Assembly: GCA_964437425.1 (NCBI GenBank)
Contig: CAYTGO010000049.1
Coordinates: 1 to 22,549, forward strand
Reading direction: 5' to 3'
DNA from: Scalindua sp964437425
Lineage (GTDB): Bacteria; Planctomycetota; Brocadiia; Brocadiales; Scalinduaceae
DNA length: 22,549 nucleotides
Shown here: positions 13,588 to 22,139 of the stretch, one piece after another
Layout of the letters: each line of letters begins with the position of its first letter
Numbering within the stretch: position 1 is the stretch's first letter
The notes under the pieces: model-generated
Database searches by the model: none
What the model saw: only the letters and a program-made list of their open reading frames with translations
What the model was told of the DNA's origin: nothing
Position numbers and translations under genes: made by a program

Positions 13588-16059
13588 ATGAATGATTCTG
13601 CCGTTATTACTAAAGCCGAAAACCAGCAAGTTGATGACAGTGCTGTGGACTTGAAAGATACGCATTCAAACTGTACGCATTGCGGCACCACCATTACCGA
13701 TGGAGACAAAGCAGTTTTCAGCAATAATGGAGATGCGTTTTGTTGCTGGGGATGCGAAACCGTTTATAAAATTCTGAAAAAAGGAAATTTTTCTTTAATT
13801 AACAGACCGTCAGCAAGCCTGCCGGAATATGACTTTCTGGACACCGATTCTTTTTTACAAGACTATTCCGCCAGAGTCGATAACAAAAAAAGCATGAGGT
13901 TTTTCATTGAAGGTATTCAGTGTACTGCCTGCCTCTGGATCATTGATCAAATCCCTGATTGGATCCCTCAAGTTGAGAATGCTAATTTAAATATGAGCCA
14001 GAATACATTGCTTGTCACTCTGAAAGAGCCGGGATACTTTGGAAAGGTGGCGTCTGTTCTATCTGCCCTGGGGTACAAGGTCTACCCTGTTAAGAGCCTT
14101 GATGAAGCAAAGCATTTCCAAAAGAAGGAAAATCACCAGCAGTTAAAGAGGTTGGGAGTTGCCGCTGCCTGTTCGGGAAATATTATGTTGTTCTCTTTTT
14201 CTATTTACTCAGGACTGAAAGGGCAAATGGCCGGCATGTTTGGATATCTGAACCTTGCCTTTTTTCTACCGATACTTTTTTACTGCGCCCAGCCATTTTA
14301 TACAAACCTGTGGCGGTCGCTGAGAGCCGGTCGCCCGAGTATAGACTTACCAATTGTCGCCGCAGTAATAATAGGTTTTGTTCTAAGCCTGTTAAATTTA
14401 ATCCGGGGCAATGAGGATTTCTACTTTGATTCGCTCTCTATCTTAATCCTTCTGCTATTAGCAAGCAGGTATTTTTTGAGCAGGACCCAACAGACATTTA
14501 TAAATAGCTCTTATATGCAAACCTTTATCGAGTCTCAAGTATGTCAACGTTGGAATAGCGAAAGCAATGAGTATGACAAAATTCCTGCAAGACATTTAAA
14601 CGTGGACGACAAAGTACTAATCAAAGAGGGTGAACGTGTCCCCGCAGATGGAATCATGCTAAACGAATGGGTAAACATAAACCCATCTATTCTTACAGGA
14701 GAGAGTCTTCCGCAAAAACTCTTTAAGGAGTCTGTCATCTATGCAGGCACTCAGGTTGTTGCAGGTTATGCAGAGATCCTGGTAAAACAGACTACCGGTA
14801 ACAGTCGAATCGGACAGATACTCAAAAAGGTTGAAGAGCAGATTTATAATAAAACACCGTTGATTTCATTAACCGACAAGGCCGCACAATATTTCAGTAT
14901 ATTCATCCTTGTCGCAGGAGCACTGTTTTTCTCTTATTACATTAACGTGGATCCGACTGAAGCGGTTAAACGCACACTCGCCTTAATCATTCTGGCCTGT
15001 CCATGCGCGTTAGCGTTCGCAACCCCGCTAACTCAAAGCTTATCATTGAGGAAGGCCGCTAAGAAAGGCTATCTAATTAAAAACGCAGAATCACTTGAAA
15101 AATTGAACAATGTAAAAAATATTTTTTTTGACAAAACCGGAACTCTCACTCAAGGTCAATTTGAGTTCTTAACATGGAAGCCTCCTCATGTTGAAGAATC
15201 AGGAAATTTTTCTCCTGATCAGGGAACCCTTGATGCTATATATTCAATTGAGGTCTATTCTCAGCATCCAATCGCCAGAACTTTAGTAAAATACCTTGAA
15301 GGAAAAGGTGTAAAAAAATTAGCCGTCCACTCTTTAACTGAAATCCCCGGATCCGGAATATCCGGAACGATAGATGATGATAATTACAAAATAGTATCAG
15401 AACTACCTGATGAAAATATCAGAGACGATTCTGACATTATATCCAGTCTCATCTCTATATATAAAAACGGAAATCTTATTGCATCTGCATGCCTGGGAGA
15501 CAGGCTTCATAGTGACGCAAAACAGACAATTGCCCAATTAGACTCTATAGGCATAAAGATGCACATATTGTCAGGAGACAAAAGTGTACCTGTCTCAAGT
15601 GTTGCAAAAAAGCTTCGTATAGCAAATGAACAGTTCTCCTCTAATCTTATGCCTGAGAAAAAGAGTGAGATAATTAATAATTTCCCTGACTCATTAATGG
15701 TTGGCGATGGCGCAAACGATTCGCTTGCAATGTCTTCAGATAATGTTAGTATCGCAGTGCAGGGGAGCGTGGAGTCTTGCTTAGTTGCGGCCGATATTTA
15801 TGTTACAAGAGAAGGTGTTTCACCGGTGAGAGATTTGATCTTATTAAGCCAAAACACCTTTGGTGTTATAAAAAGAAATCTTGTTTTTTCATTTGTCTAC
15901 AATTTTGCCGGTGGTCTTGCAGCGCTTTTAGGCTACATCTCACCGTTAACGGCAGCGATATTGATGCCCGTTAGTTCGTTAGTTGTATTGTCTTCCTCTG
16001 CCATGGGGACAAAATTTCTGAGAAGGTTCAACAAAATAAATTTTTCACTTAACAATTAA
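13588..16059 (+). CDS. ccoI: Copper-transporting P-type ATPase for cbb3 oxidase assembly
   Basis: An 823-residue P1B-type ATPase (CcoI/FixI/CopA2 branch). Domains in order: an N-terminal Cys-rich metal-binding region (CTHCG near residue 29, then FCCWGCETVY), a heavy-metal-associated domain with Cys112 and Cys115 (GIQCTACLW), membrane helices, the TGES phosphatase motif, the transport motif Cys471-Pro-Cys473, the phosphorylated Asp515 in DKTGT, the SQHP motif of P1B pumps and the hinge GDGAND from residue 706. The extra N-terminal CWGC-type domain separates CcoI from housekeeping CopA. It exports Cu to the oxidase's binuclear centre. It begins 26 bases after the cytochrome gene and precedes ccoS. 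Confidence 0.95.
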   Translation: MNDSAVITKAENQQVDDSAVDLKDTHSNCTHCGTTITDGDKAVFSNNGDAFCCWGCETVYKILKKGNFSLINRPSASLPEYDFLDTDSFLQDYSARVDNKKSMRFFIEGIQCTACLWIIDQIPDWIPQVENANLNMSQNTLLVTLKEPGYFGKVASVLSALGYKVYPVKSLDEAKHFQKKENHQQLKRLGVAAACSGNIMLFSFSIYSGLKGQMAGMFGYLNLAFFLPILFYCAQPFYTNLWRSLRAGRPSIDLPIVAAVIIGFVLSLLNLIRGNEDFYFDSLSILILLLLASRYFLSRTQQTFINSSYMQTFIESQVCQRWNSESNEYDKIPARHLNVDDKVLIKEGERVPADGIMLNEWVNINPSILTGESLPQKLFKESVIYAGTQVVAGYAEILVKQTTGNSRIGQILKKVEEQIYNKTPLISLTDKAAQYFSIFILVAGALFFSYYINVDPTEAVKRTLALIILACPCALAFATPLTQSLSLRKAAKKGYLIKNAESLEKLNNVKNIFFDKTGTLTQGQFEFLTWKPPHVEESGNFSPDQGTLDAIYSIEVYSQHPIARTLVKYLEGKGVKKLAVHSLTEIPGSGISGTIDDDNYKIVSELPDENIRDDSDIISSLISIYKNGNLIASACLGDRLHSDAKQTIAQLDSIGIKMHILSGDKSVPVSSVAKKLRIANEQFSSNLMPEKKSEIINNFPDSLMVGDGANDSLAMSSDNVSIAVQGSVESCLVAADIYVTREGVSPVRDLILLSQNTFGVIKRNLVFSFVYNFAGGLAALLGYISPLTAAILMPVSSLVVLSSSAMGTKFLRRFNKINFSLNN

Positions 16060-16127
16060 ACTAAATTTGATAAAATATCTAATCAATAATCATTACAGTT
16101 TAGATTATTAATAAACAGGTAACTCTT

Positions 16128-16295
16128 ATGACAATTCTTTATATTATTATTCCTATTGCAATTATTCTGGTCTCATCTTTCGCTATTTTTTTCTTATGGG
16201 CTGTCAAAGAGGAGCAATTTGACGACCTCGAGACACCAGCACATAAGATGCTGATTGATGACTGGAATGACAAACCGGAGAAAGTAAAGATTTGA
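16128..16295 (+). CDS. ccoS: cbb3 oxidase maturation protein CcoS
   Basis: A 55-residue protein with one N-terminal membrane helix (residues about 3-25), followed by the family signature FFLWAVKEEQFDDLETPAHK and a short acidic tail. CcoS is needed for cofactor (haem and copper) insertion into CcoN. The length and the QFDDLE...H pattern are typical. Its place between ccoI and ccoN agrees. The ribosome binding site is poor (CAGGT about eight bases before ATG 16128). Confidence 0.9.
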   Translation: MTILYIIIPIAIILVSSFAIFFLWAVKEEQFDDLETPAHKMLIDDWNDKPEKVKI

Positions 16296-16329
16296 AACCA
16301 ACTAGAAATTATGGGAAAGGAACAGGAAA

Positions 16330-18536
16330 ATGAGCTCTTCGAATGACACCAATTCCGGAGTGGTACAGGTTAAATATAATGACCAGATAGTCAGAATGTT
16401 TACCCTTGCAACCATATTCTGGGTAACAATAGCTATGTTGGTTGGGATTATCGTCGCTTTACAATTGGCGATTCCGCAACTTAACTTTACCGCCTGGTTA
16501 ACGTTTGGCCGTTTAAGACCATTACACACTAATGCAGCGATCTATGCGTTCGCCGGTAATGCTATCTTTGCAGGTATTTATCATTCTACCCAAAGACTCA
16601 TAAAGACAAGACTCTTTTCAGACGGACTAAGCAAACTTCATTTCTGGGGATGGCAGTTTATAATTGTCCTGGCTGCAATCACTTTGCCTCTTGGCATTTC
16701 ACAGGGCAAGGAGTTTGCAGAATTGGAATNNNNNNNNNNNNNNNNNNNNNNNNNNNNNNNNNNNNNNNNNNNNNNNNNNNNNNNNNNNNNNNNNNNNNNN
16801 NNNNNNNNNNNNNNNNNNNNNNNNNNNNNCTGATCTGGGTTGTCTTTGCCATCAATTTCTTTGGCACACTATTAAAACGTAATGAAAAACATCTGTACGT
16901 CGCTATATGGTTCTACATAGCAACTATTATAACTGTTGCACTCCTCTATATTGTAAATGCTATCAGCATACCGATAAGCTACTTTAAAAGTTACATAGTC
17001 TTTGCGGGTATCCAGGATGCTCTTGTTCAATGGTGGTTTGGACACAATGCCGTTGCATTTTTCTTAACCACTCCTTTCCTGGGTTTGATGTACTATTATT
17101 TGCCGAAGGCAGCAAACAGACCCATATATAGTTATAGACTTTCAGTCGTACATTTCTGGTCTCTCATTTTTCTTTACATCTGGGCAGGACCTCATCACCT
17201 TTTAAACACAGCCCTACCTGAATGGCTTCAAACATTAGGCACAGTGTTCAGTGTAATGCTATGGGCCCCAAGCTGGGGAGGAGCCGTTAACGGGATACTG
17301 ACACTTCGTGGTGCATGGCATTTATTACGAACAAATCCTGTCATAAAATTTATGGTTGCAGCCATAACCTTTTACGCAATGGCTACGTTTGAGGGACCAC
17401 TTCTATCTGTAAAGGCTGTAAATTCTCTTGGACATTATACCGATTGGATCGTTGGACATGTACATTTGGGAGCACTGGGCTGGAATGGATTTCTCTCTTT
17501 TGGAATGATTTATTTTATCGTTCCAAAACTATGGAGAACTGAGTTGTACAGCAAGAGACTGGCAAATGTCCATTTCTGGATAGGTATCCTTGGAATACTC
17601 TTTTACTACGTTTCCATGCTGGCAGCCGGAATCACCCAGGGTTTAATGTGGAGAGCCGTAGATGCAAATGGAAGCCTCGTTTATCCTGACTTTGTAGAAA
17701 CTGTAATCCGCATTCTACCTCTATTTCTCTTCCGTGCGTTAGGTGGCGTATTGTTCCTGGGCGGTTTTGTTCTCCTGCTCTTTAACGTTTACAAAACCAT
17801 TATTCAGGCGCCAAAAGAGCTGCAAGAAGAAACCGTTCAAATTAAGAGATCATCTCCAGCACCTGTTCATCCGGAGCGGGGACATAGAAAGCTGGAAGGG
17901 ATGGCCGCTGCCTTTACCATATTGGCGCTTATTGCAATTTTAGTCGGCTCCATAATAGAAATCGTGCCAACCCTCTCTGTCAATAAATATGTTAATGCAG
18001 AGAAGAAAGTTGAGCCATTTACGCCATTAGAACTGGCAGGAAGAGACATATACGTCAAAGAAGGCTGCTTTACCTGTCACTCCCAGATGATCCGAACAAT
18101 ACCGTCGGATGTGTTGAGATATGGAGCAGCATCTACAATCGAAGAATCTATGTATGACAGGCCGTTTCAGTGGGGTTCAAAACGTACCGGCCCTGATCTG
18201 GCGCGGCTTGGTAAAAAATATCCGGACCTCTGGCACTACATGCATATGGAAGACCCGAGGGCAGTTATTAAAGAGTCAATTATGCCGGCTTATCCATGGT
18301 TAATTACATCATCAATTGATTTTGACAGCTTGAAAAAGAAGGTAGCAGTCTCTAATAAACTGGGCGTTCCTTATTCTGAAGAAGACCTGTCTGACACGAG
18401 TGAACGGGCAAAAGAACAGGCAAAAAAGATTGCGGATCTGCTGACAAAACAGGGCGTAAAAGAAGATGTTTCAGACAAGAAGATTACGGCTTTGATTGCG
18501 TATCTCCAGGCCCTCGGGCAAAAGGGAGGAGAGTAA
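16330..18536 (+). CDS. ccoNO: Fused cbb3-type cytochrome c oxidase subunits I and II (CcoN-CcoO)
   Basis: One reading frame encodes CcoN followed by CcoO, interrupted only by an assembly gap. CcoN part: low-spin haem b ligand His66 in RPLHTN, the CuB histidines in WWFGHN and GPHHLLNTALP, and the haem ligands in HYTDWIVGHVHLGALGWNG. After a charged linker (APKELQEETVQIK...) comes one membrane helix (AAAFTILALIAILVGSIIEI), then the CcoO haem c domain with GCFTCHSQMIRT and GTKRTGPDLAR-like residues. The fusion lies wholly in sequence after the gap and is therefore real. Pre- and post-gap parts are in different frames because the 100-N run is a placeholder. The enzyme is the high-affinity terminal oxidase that reduces O2 to water. 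AAAGGAACAGG lies just before ATG 16330. Confidence 0.93.
16730..16829. other. Assembly gap (100 N) inside ccoN
   Basis: Exactly 100 N. The flanks read GKEFAELE-(W) and LIWVVFAINFFGT, which in CcoN proteins are separated by only about 8-11 residues. The true missing sequence is therefore probably near 25-35 bases, with the N run a fixed-size placeholder that breaks the frame. Confidence 0.9.
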
Positions 18537-18537
18537 T

Positions 18538-18701
18538 ATGAAACAGTTGGCGTTATCACAATTTAATGATGTATATTTAATTGTAATCGGATTTTTTCTA
18601 TTCTTCTCTGTCTTTATAGGCGCTGTATTCTGGGCTTACAGAAAAGGTTCAAAAAAACACTATGACTATTTATCTAAACTACCACTTCGTGAGGAGAATC
18701 T
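18538..18701 (+). CDS. ccoQ: CcoQ-like small subunit, 3' end lost in assembly gap
   Basis: The visible 54-55 residues have one membrane helix (about residues 12-32) followed by VFWAYRKGSKKHYDYLSKLPL and an acidic end, which closely follows the CcoQ pattern of helix, FWAYR..., basic stretch and LPL-acidic tail. CcoQ helps keep CcoP in the complex. The ATG at 18538 follows the ccoNO stop by one base, with GGGAGGAG at the end of ccoNO as ribosome binding site. The gene enters the N gap at 18702, so it may end there or be fused to CcoP; the sequence cannot decide. Confidence 0.75.
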
Positions 18702-18801
18702 NNNNNNNNNNNNNNNNNNNNNNNNNNNNNNNNNNNNNNNNNNNNNNNNNNNNNNNNNNNNNNNNNNNNNNNNNNNNNNNNNNNNNNNNNNNNNNNNNNN
18801 N
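18702..18801. other. Assembly gap (100 N) between ccoQ and ccoP
   Basis: Exactly 100 N, the same length as the gap in ccoN. The CcoP membrane anchor and the D-N-x-x-P-x-W-W-type segment expected before the haem domain are absent, so the real missing piece is probably longer than 100 bases (a few hundred). Confidence 0.85.
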
Positions 18802-18802
18802 C

Positions 18803-19132
18803 GAAAGTGAGCTTTTAGCACTTTTGCAGGATCCCGCTGCCCTGGCAGAGGGAGTAGAAATTTTCGGTGAACTATGTGCCCTTTGTCACGGAGAGTCCGG
18901 GGAAGGTATGATTGGGCCGAATCTCATTGACAATTACTGGCTGCATGGTAAAGGAAAGATCAGTGACATCGCAGTTTCTATCAGGTCCGGAATTCCTGAC
19001 AATGGCATGGCGGCATGGGCAGACAGAATTCCTGAGCAGCAAATTCTACATACGGCAGCTTATATAAAATCAATACAAGGGACCGTAGTAGAAAATGCGA
19101 AAGAACCTGACGGTGAGCTTGTAGAAGAATAA
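18803..19132 (+). CDS. ccoP: cbb3 oxidase subunit III (CcoP), C-terminal haem c domain
   Basis: The 109 visible residues form one cytochrome c domain: AEGVEIFGELCALCHGESGE with CALCH, then IGPNLIDNYWLHGKGKI, the methionine-ligand region SGIPDNGMAAW, and a C-terminal helix ending in IKSIQGT. The segment NYWLHG and the NAKEPDGE tail are typical of CcoP. Only one haem site can be seen; before it the sequence reads straight back into the gap with a low-complexity Leu/Ala helix, resembling the single-haem CcoP of Bacteroidetes-type operons, but a second haem in the missing part is not excluded. CcoP passes electrons from soluble cytochrome c to CcoO. Confidence 0.88.
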   Translation, partial: ESELLALLQDPAALAEGVEIFGELCALCHGESGEGMIGPNLIDNYWLHGKGKISDIAVSIRSGIPDNGMAAWADRIPEQQILHTAAYIKSIQGTVVENAKEPDGELVEE

Positions 19133-19133
19133 G

Positions 19134-20531
19134 ATGGCGGAGAGTATTCAAAAACTGCCGGAAGACGGCTTTCGCATAAACCAATTCCCAATGGCAGCGC
19201 ACGGGTTCTTTAGAAAGCAGAGGGACCTTTCTCAATGGGTGTTAATCGCCATATTCATAATTCTTCCCTGGATTAAAATAAACGGCCTGCCTGCTATTCT
19301 CATTAATTTACCGGATCGCAGATTTACATTTTTTGGCCTGAACTTCTGGAGTCACGACGCGCCGCTGCTTTTCTTTGTCATAGCAAGTTTCTCACTGGGG
19401 TTGTTGTTTGCCACATCGGTTTGGGGGCGAGTTTGGTGCGGTTGGGCATGTCCTCAGACAATCCCTATTGATGGGATCTTCCGAAGGATTGAAGCTCTTG
19501 TGGAAGGAAACCATATCGCCAGAAAGAAGCTTCATGAAAAGCCTTTTGACAATGAAAAAATAGTAAAGGCGGCTGTCAAATGGTTTCTGTTTTTCACCGT
19601 TAGCTTAATCCTGTCACACACCTTTTTTGCTTACTTTACCGGTCCCGGCGCACTGGTGTCTATGGCCCTGAGCCCTCCCTCTGATGCACTGACGACATTT
19701 TTAATAGTAAACACAACAACACTCATTATCCTCCTTAACTTCGGATGGTTTAAAGAGCGTCTCTGCACTGTCATATGTCCATACGGCAGGCTTCAATCCG
19801 TGTTAATGGATGAAGATTCTCTTGTCGTTGCTTATGACGAGAAGAGAGGTGAACCACGAAAGGGCAGCAAGACCAGATCTAAAAAAAGGGGCGATTGTAT
19901 AGACTGCCTCAAATGTGTTGCAGTCTGTCCCACAGGAATTGATATTCGCCACGGCATCCAAATGGAATGTATCGCATGTACCTCCTGCATCGATGCGTGT
20001 GACGAGATAATGCGAATAACAAAAAAGCCGAAAGGACTCATTCGATATGAATCAGAAAACGGATTGAAAGGAGAGAAAACAGTCTTCTGGAAGATGAAGA
20101 CAAATATCTACCTTGGGCTGACCCTTCTCTCAGTTATCGGACTGTTTCTATTTGTCTTTAACAGATCGGGCTTAGACATCACAGTGTTAAGGGCACATGA
20201 AACCCCTTATCAAGTACTGAAGACATCAAAAGAGAGGGTATTAATAGCAAACCATTTTACGCTTAGCCTTAAAAACCAGAGCGCTGTAAAGATGGAAGTT
20301 GATGTAATACGAACAGGCAAAATTGAGAATACAAAGATTGAAATTATAGCATCAACACTTCCAGTGGTAATTCCACCTGGAGAGGCAAAGAAGAATCATA
20401 TCTTTATAAAATTCCCAAAGTCAATTTTAGAAAAAAAGAGCCACCACAAATTTCGATTACAGATTACGACAAAATCAAAAGATATAACGCAGAAATATAT
20501 AAAGGAAATCAGCCTTGTTGGACCTATCTAA
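19134..20531 (+). CDS. ccoG: cbb3 oxidase accessory ferredoxin-like membrane protein CcoG (FixG/RdxA)
   Basis: A 465-residue membrane protein of typical length. It has several membrane helices, the motif VWCGWACPQTIPIDG, a second ERLCTVICPYGRLQSV, and two 4Fe-4S motifs (CIDCLKCVAVCPTG and CIACTSCIDACDE), and ends in the Ig-like domain found in the FixG family (from about residue 355). CcoG is a cupric reductase that supplies Cu(I) for oxidase assembly. ATG 19134 lies one base after the ccoP stop, so translation is coupled. The 3' end overlaps the next gene by up to 17 bases. Confidence 0.95.
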   Translation: MAESIQKLPEDGFRINQFPMAAHGFFRKQRDLSQWVLIAIFIILPWIKINGLPAILINLPDRRFTFFGLNFWSHDAPLLFFVIASFSLGLLFATSVWGRVWCGWACPQTIPIDGIFRRIEALVEGNHIARKKLHEKPFDNEKIVKAAVKWFLFFTVSLILSHTFFAYFTGPGALVSMALSPPSDALTTFLIVNTTTLIILLNFGWFKERLCTVICPYGRLQSVLMDEDSLVVAYDEKRGEPRKGSKTRSKKRGDCIDCLKCVAVCPTGIDIRHGIQMECIACTSCIDACDEIMRITKKPKGLIRYESENGLKGEKTVFWKMKTNIYLGLTLLSVIGLFLFVFNRSGLDITVLRAHETPYQVLKTSKERVLIANHFTLSLKNQSAVKMEVDVIRTGKIENTKIEIIASTLPVVIPPGEAKKNHIFIKFPKSILEKKSHHKFRLQITTKSKDITQKYIKEISLVGPI

Positions 20532-21225
20532 TAACATAATAAACGGAATAAGTGATATGCTGCCAGTTATGGTACCGTTTGCAATCATTGCAGCAAGCAT
20601 TATCGGCAGTATTCACTGTGTCGGAATGTGCGGTGCACTGGCTATGACAGCAGGCGCACAAAGCAGAAAGGGTCTTGTCAATTACCACCTTGGACGCCTG
20701 CTTGGTTATTTCAGTGTAGGAGCGCTGGCCGGATTCCTGGGATCTGAATTTATTAATTCTGAGATGAAATACATCTCCCTGGTCTCCACTGTTTTTTTAA
20801 GTGCCAGTTTCCTGGTTATAGGTTTCAGCATAATGAGAAAAGGGCAACTACGTATTAAACAACCTGCTTTCCTGAAACTGTTTTACCAGAACAGGGCTGG
20901 CAGAATACTGGAGAGTAAAACCTCTCATTCGGTTTCAAGTTTTTTAATAGGCCTGCTAAGCCCTTTATTACCTTGCGGATGGTTATACGGCTTCATCTTA
21001 ATAGCAATTGCAACAAACAACCCTCTCTGGGGAGGCATACTGCTTACGTCATTCTGGATAGGTACCCTTCCTGCACTTTCAGGTATCTCACTATTAGTAA
21101 AAAAACCGATTAAATACTTTAACGGTAAAGCATCAATATATATTGGTATTTTCCTGATATTTATAGGAATCTCAAGTTTAGTACTAAAGCTATCAAGCTT
21201 TGCAGCAAAACATTGTTGCAATTAA
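20515..21225 (+). CDS. SafE/TauE-like (UreH-type) membrane protein, probable metal or oxidase assembly role
   Basis: A protein of up to 236 residues with about six membrane helices. It has the paired motifs GSIHCVGMCGALAMTAG near the N-terminus and LLSPLLPCGWLYGF in the second half, as in the family listed as 'sulfite exporter TauE/SafE' or UreH/DsbD-2-like. Members often follow ccoGHIS genes, and copper or haem delivery to cbb3 oxidase is the likely role. TTG at 20515 has AAAGGA eight bases upstream and overlaps ccoG; ATG at 20557 is an alternative that would give 222 residues starting just before the first helix. CcoH (FixH), usually found here, is absent. Confidence 0.85.
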   Translation: MLDLSNNIINGISDMLPVMVPFAIIAASIIGSIHCVGMCGALAMTAGAQSRKGLVNYHLGRLLGYFSVGALAGFLGSEFINSEMKYISLVSTVFLSASFLVIGFSIMRKGQLRIKQPAFLKLFYQNRAGRILESKTSHSVSSFLIGLLSPLLPCGWLYGFILIAIATNNPLWGGILLTSFWIGTLPALSGISLLVKKPIKYFNGKASIYIGIFLIFIGISSLVLKLSSFAAKHCCN

Positions 21226-21277
21226 AATCTGTATATATTATGAAAAGCCAGGTGATAAATATGATTCAAAAAAACAC

Positions 21278-21305
21278 TTGCCTAATTCCCTTGTGATATT
21301 ATAAT
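21278..21305 (+). promoter_or_regulatory. Sigma-70-type promoter TTGCCT-N16-TATAAT
   Basis: A perfect TATAAT at 21300-21305 and TTGCCT at 21278-21283, 16 bases apart. The start codon of the next gene is at 21317, so the transcript would begin only about 4-6 bases before it. Confidence 0.6.
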
Positions 21306-21316
21306 CCTCACTTCAT

Positions 21317-21898
21317 ATGAAAAAACATTTACTATATATTTTAGTTATATCATTTGTGGTTCTCCTTTCTGCGCGGGTTATACAATCAGCAGAAGAAAAT
21401 TCACACAAAATAACCCTGCGTTCGTCTTACAGAAATCTGTCTGTTTCTGAAGCACAGTCGATGCCAAATATTTATATACGAAAATTTGATGAGTGGGGAT
21501 TTTATGGGCATAGCACAATCATTCACAATTACGAAAAAAAGTCGATAAAAGGAGGCGATGTGGTAATAGACCATACCACGGGGCTGATGTGGCTCCAGTC
21601 CGGTTCTAAAGAGTATATGCAGTGGATTGCAGCAAATGGATGGGTAAAAAAGTTGAACTCCTTGAAGTATGCAGGGTATAACGACTGGAGATTACCGACT
21701 ATAGAAGAAGCGGCATCACTGCTTGAACCAGGCAAGGCGAATGCCCTTCATATAGATCCCATCTTTGACAAAGAACAGTGGGGGATCTGGTCTGGTGATA
21801 AACGTGGTGGCAGCGTCTGGAGCGTTTACTTCAGCCTTGGCAACGTGCGGTGGCGTTACAAAAACCGGTATGTTCGTCCGGTTCGCTCACTAAATTGA
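21317..21898 (+). CDS. Secreted DUF1566 (Lcl C-terminal domain) protein
   Basis: A 193-residue protein with a signal peptide (residues 1 to about 25, KKHLLYILVISFVVLLSARV). The DUF1566 domain spans roughly residues 75-193, with the family hallmarks DHTTGLMWLQ, GYNDWRLPTIEEAASLLEP, WSGD and a closing YVRPVRSLN. The family has a C-type-lectin-like fold and often acts at the cell surface, with unknown ligands. There is no ribosome binding site before ATG 21317, and a promoter lies immediately upstream, so the mRNA may be leaderless. It stands 91 bases after the cbb3 operon and is probably a separate unit. Confidence 0.88.
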   Translation: MKKHLLYILVISFVVLLSARVIQSAEENSHKITLRSSYRNLSVSEAQSMPNIYIRKFDEWGFYGHSTIIHNYEKKSIKGGDVVIDHTTGLMWLQSGSKEYMQWIAANGWVKKLNSLKYAGYNDWRLPTIEEAASLLEPGKANALHIDPIFDKEQWGIWSGDKRGGSVWSVYFSLGNVRWRYKNRYVRPVRSLN

Positions 21899-22139
21899 TT
21901 GCTGGAAGATAATTTGATGCGTTAATCATCTGTTTCATTTAATTATTAGACTACTTACAAGATTTTATCTTCCCACCATGGGATACATATACAACGGTTT
22001 TTCTTATTGCTTTTAGTCACTGACCTTTCTATCATTTCTGTACACTTACCGAACTGTTACATCATAAGTCATGCTTTTATGTGAGTGTGCTTTGTTTAGA
22101 GACTTTATATTTGAAATTTATGGATTCGAGGAGTTTATT

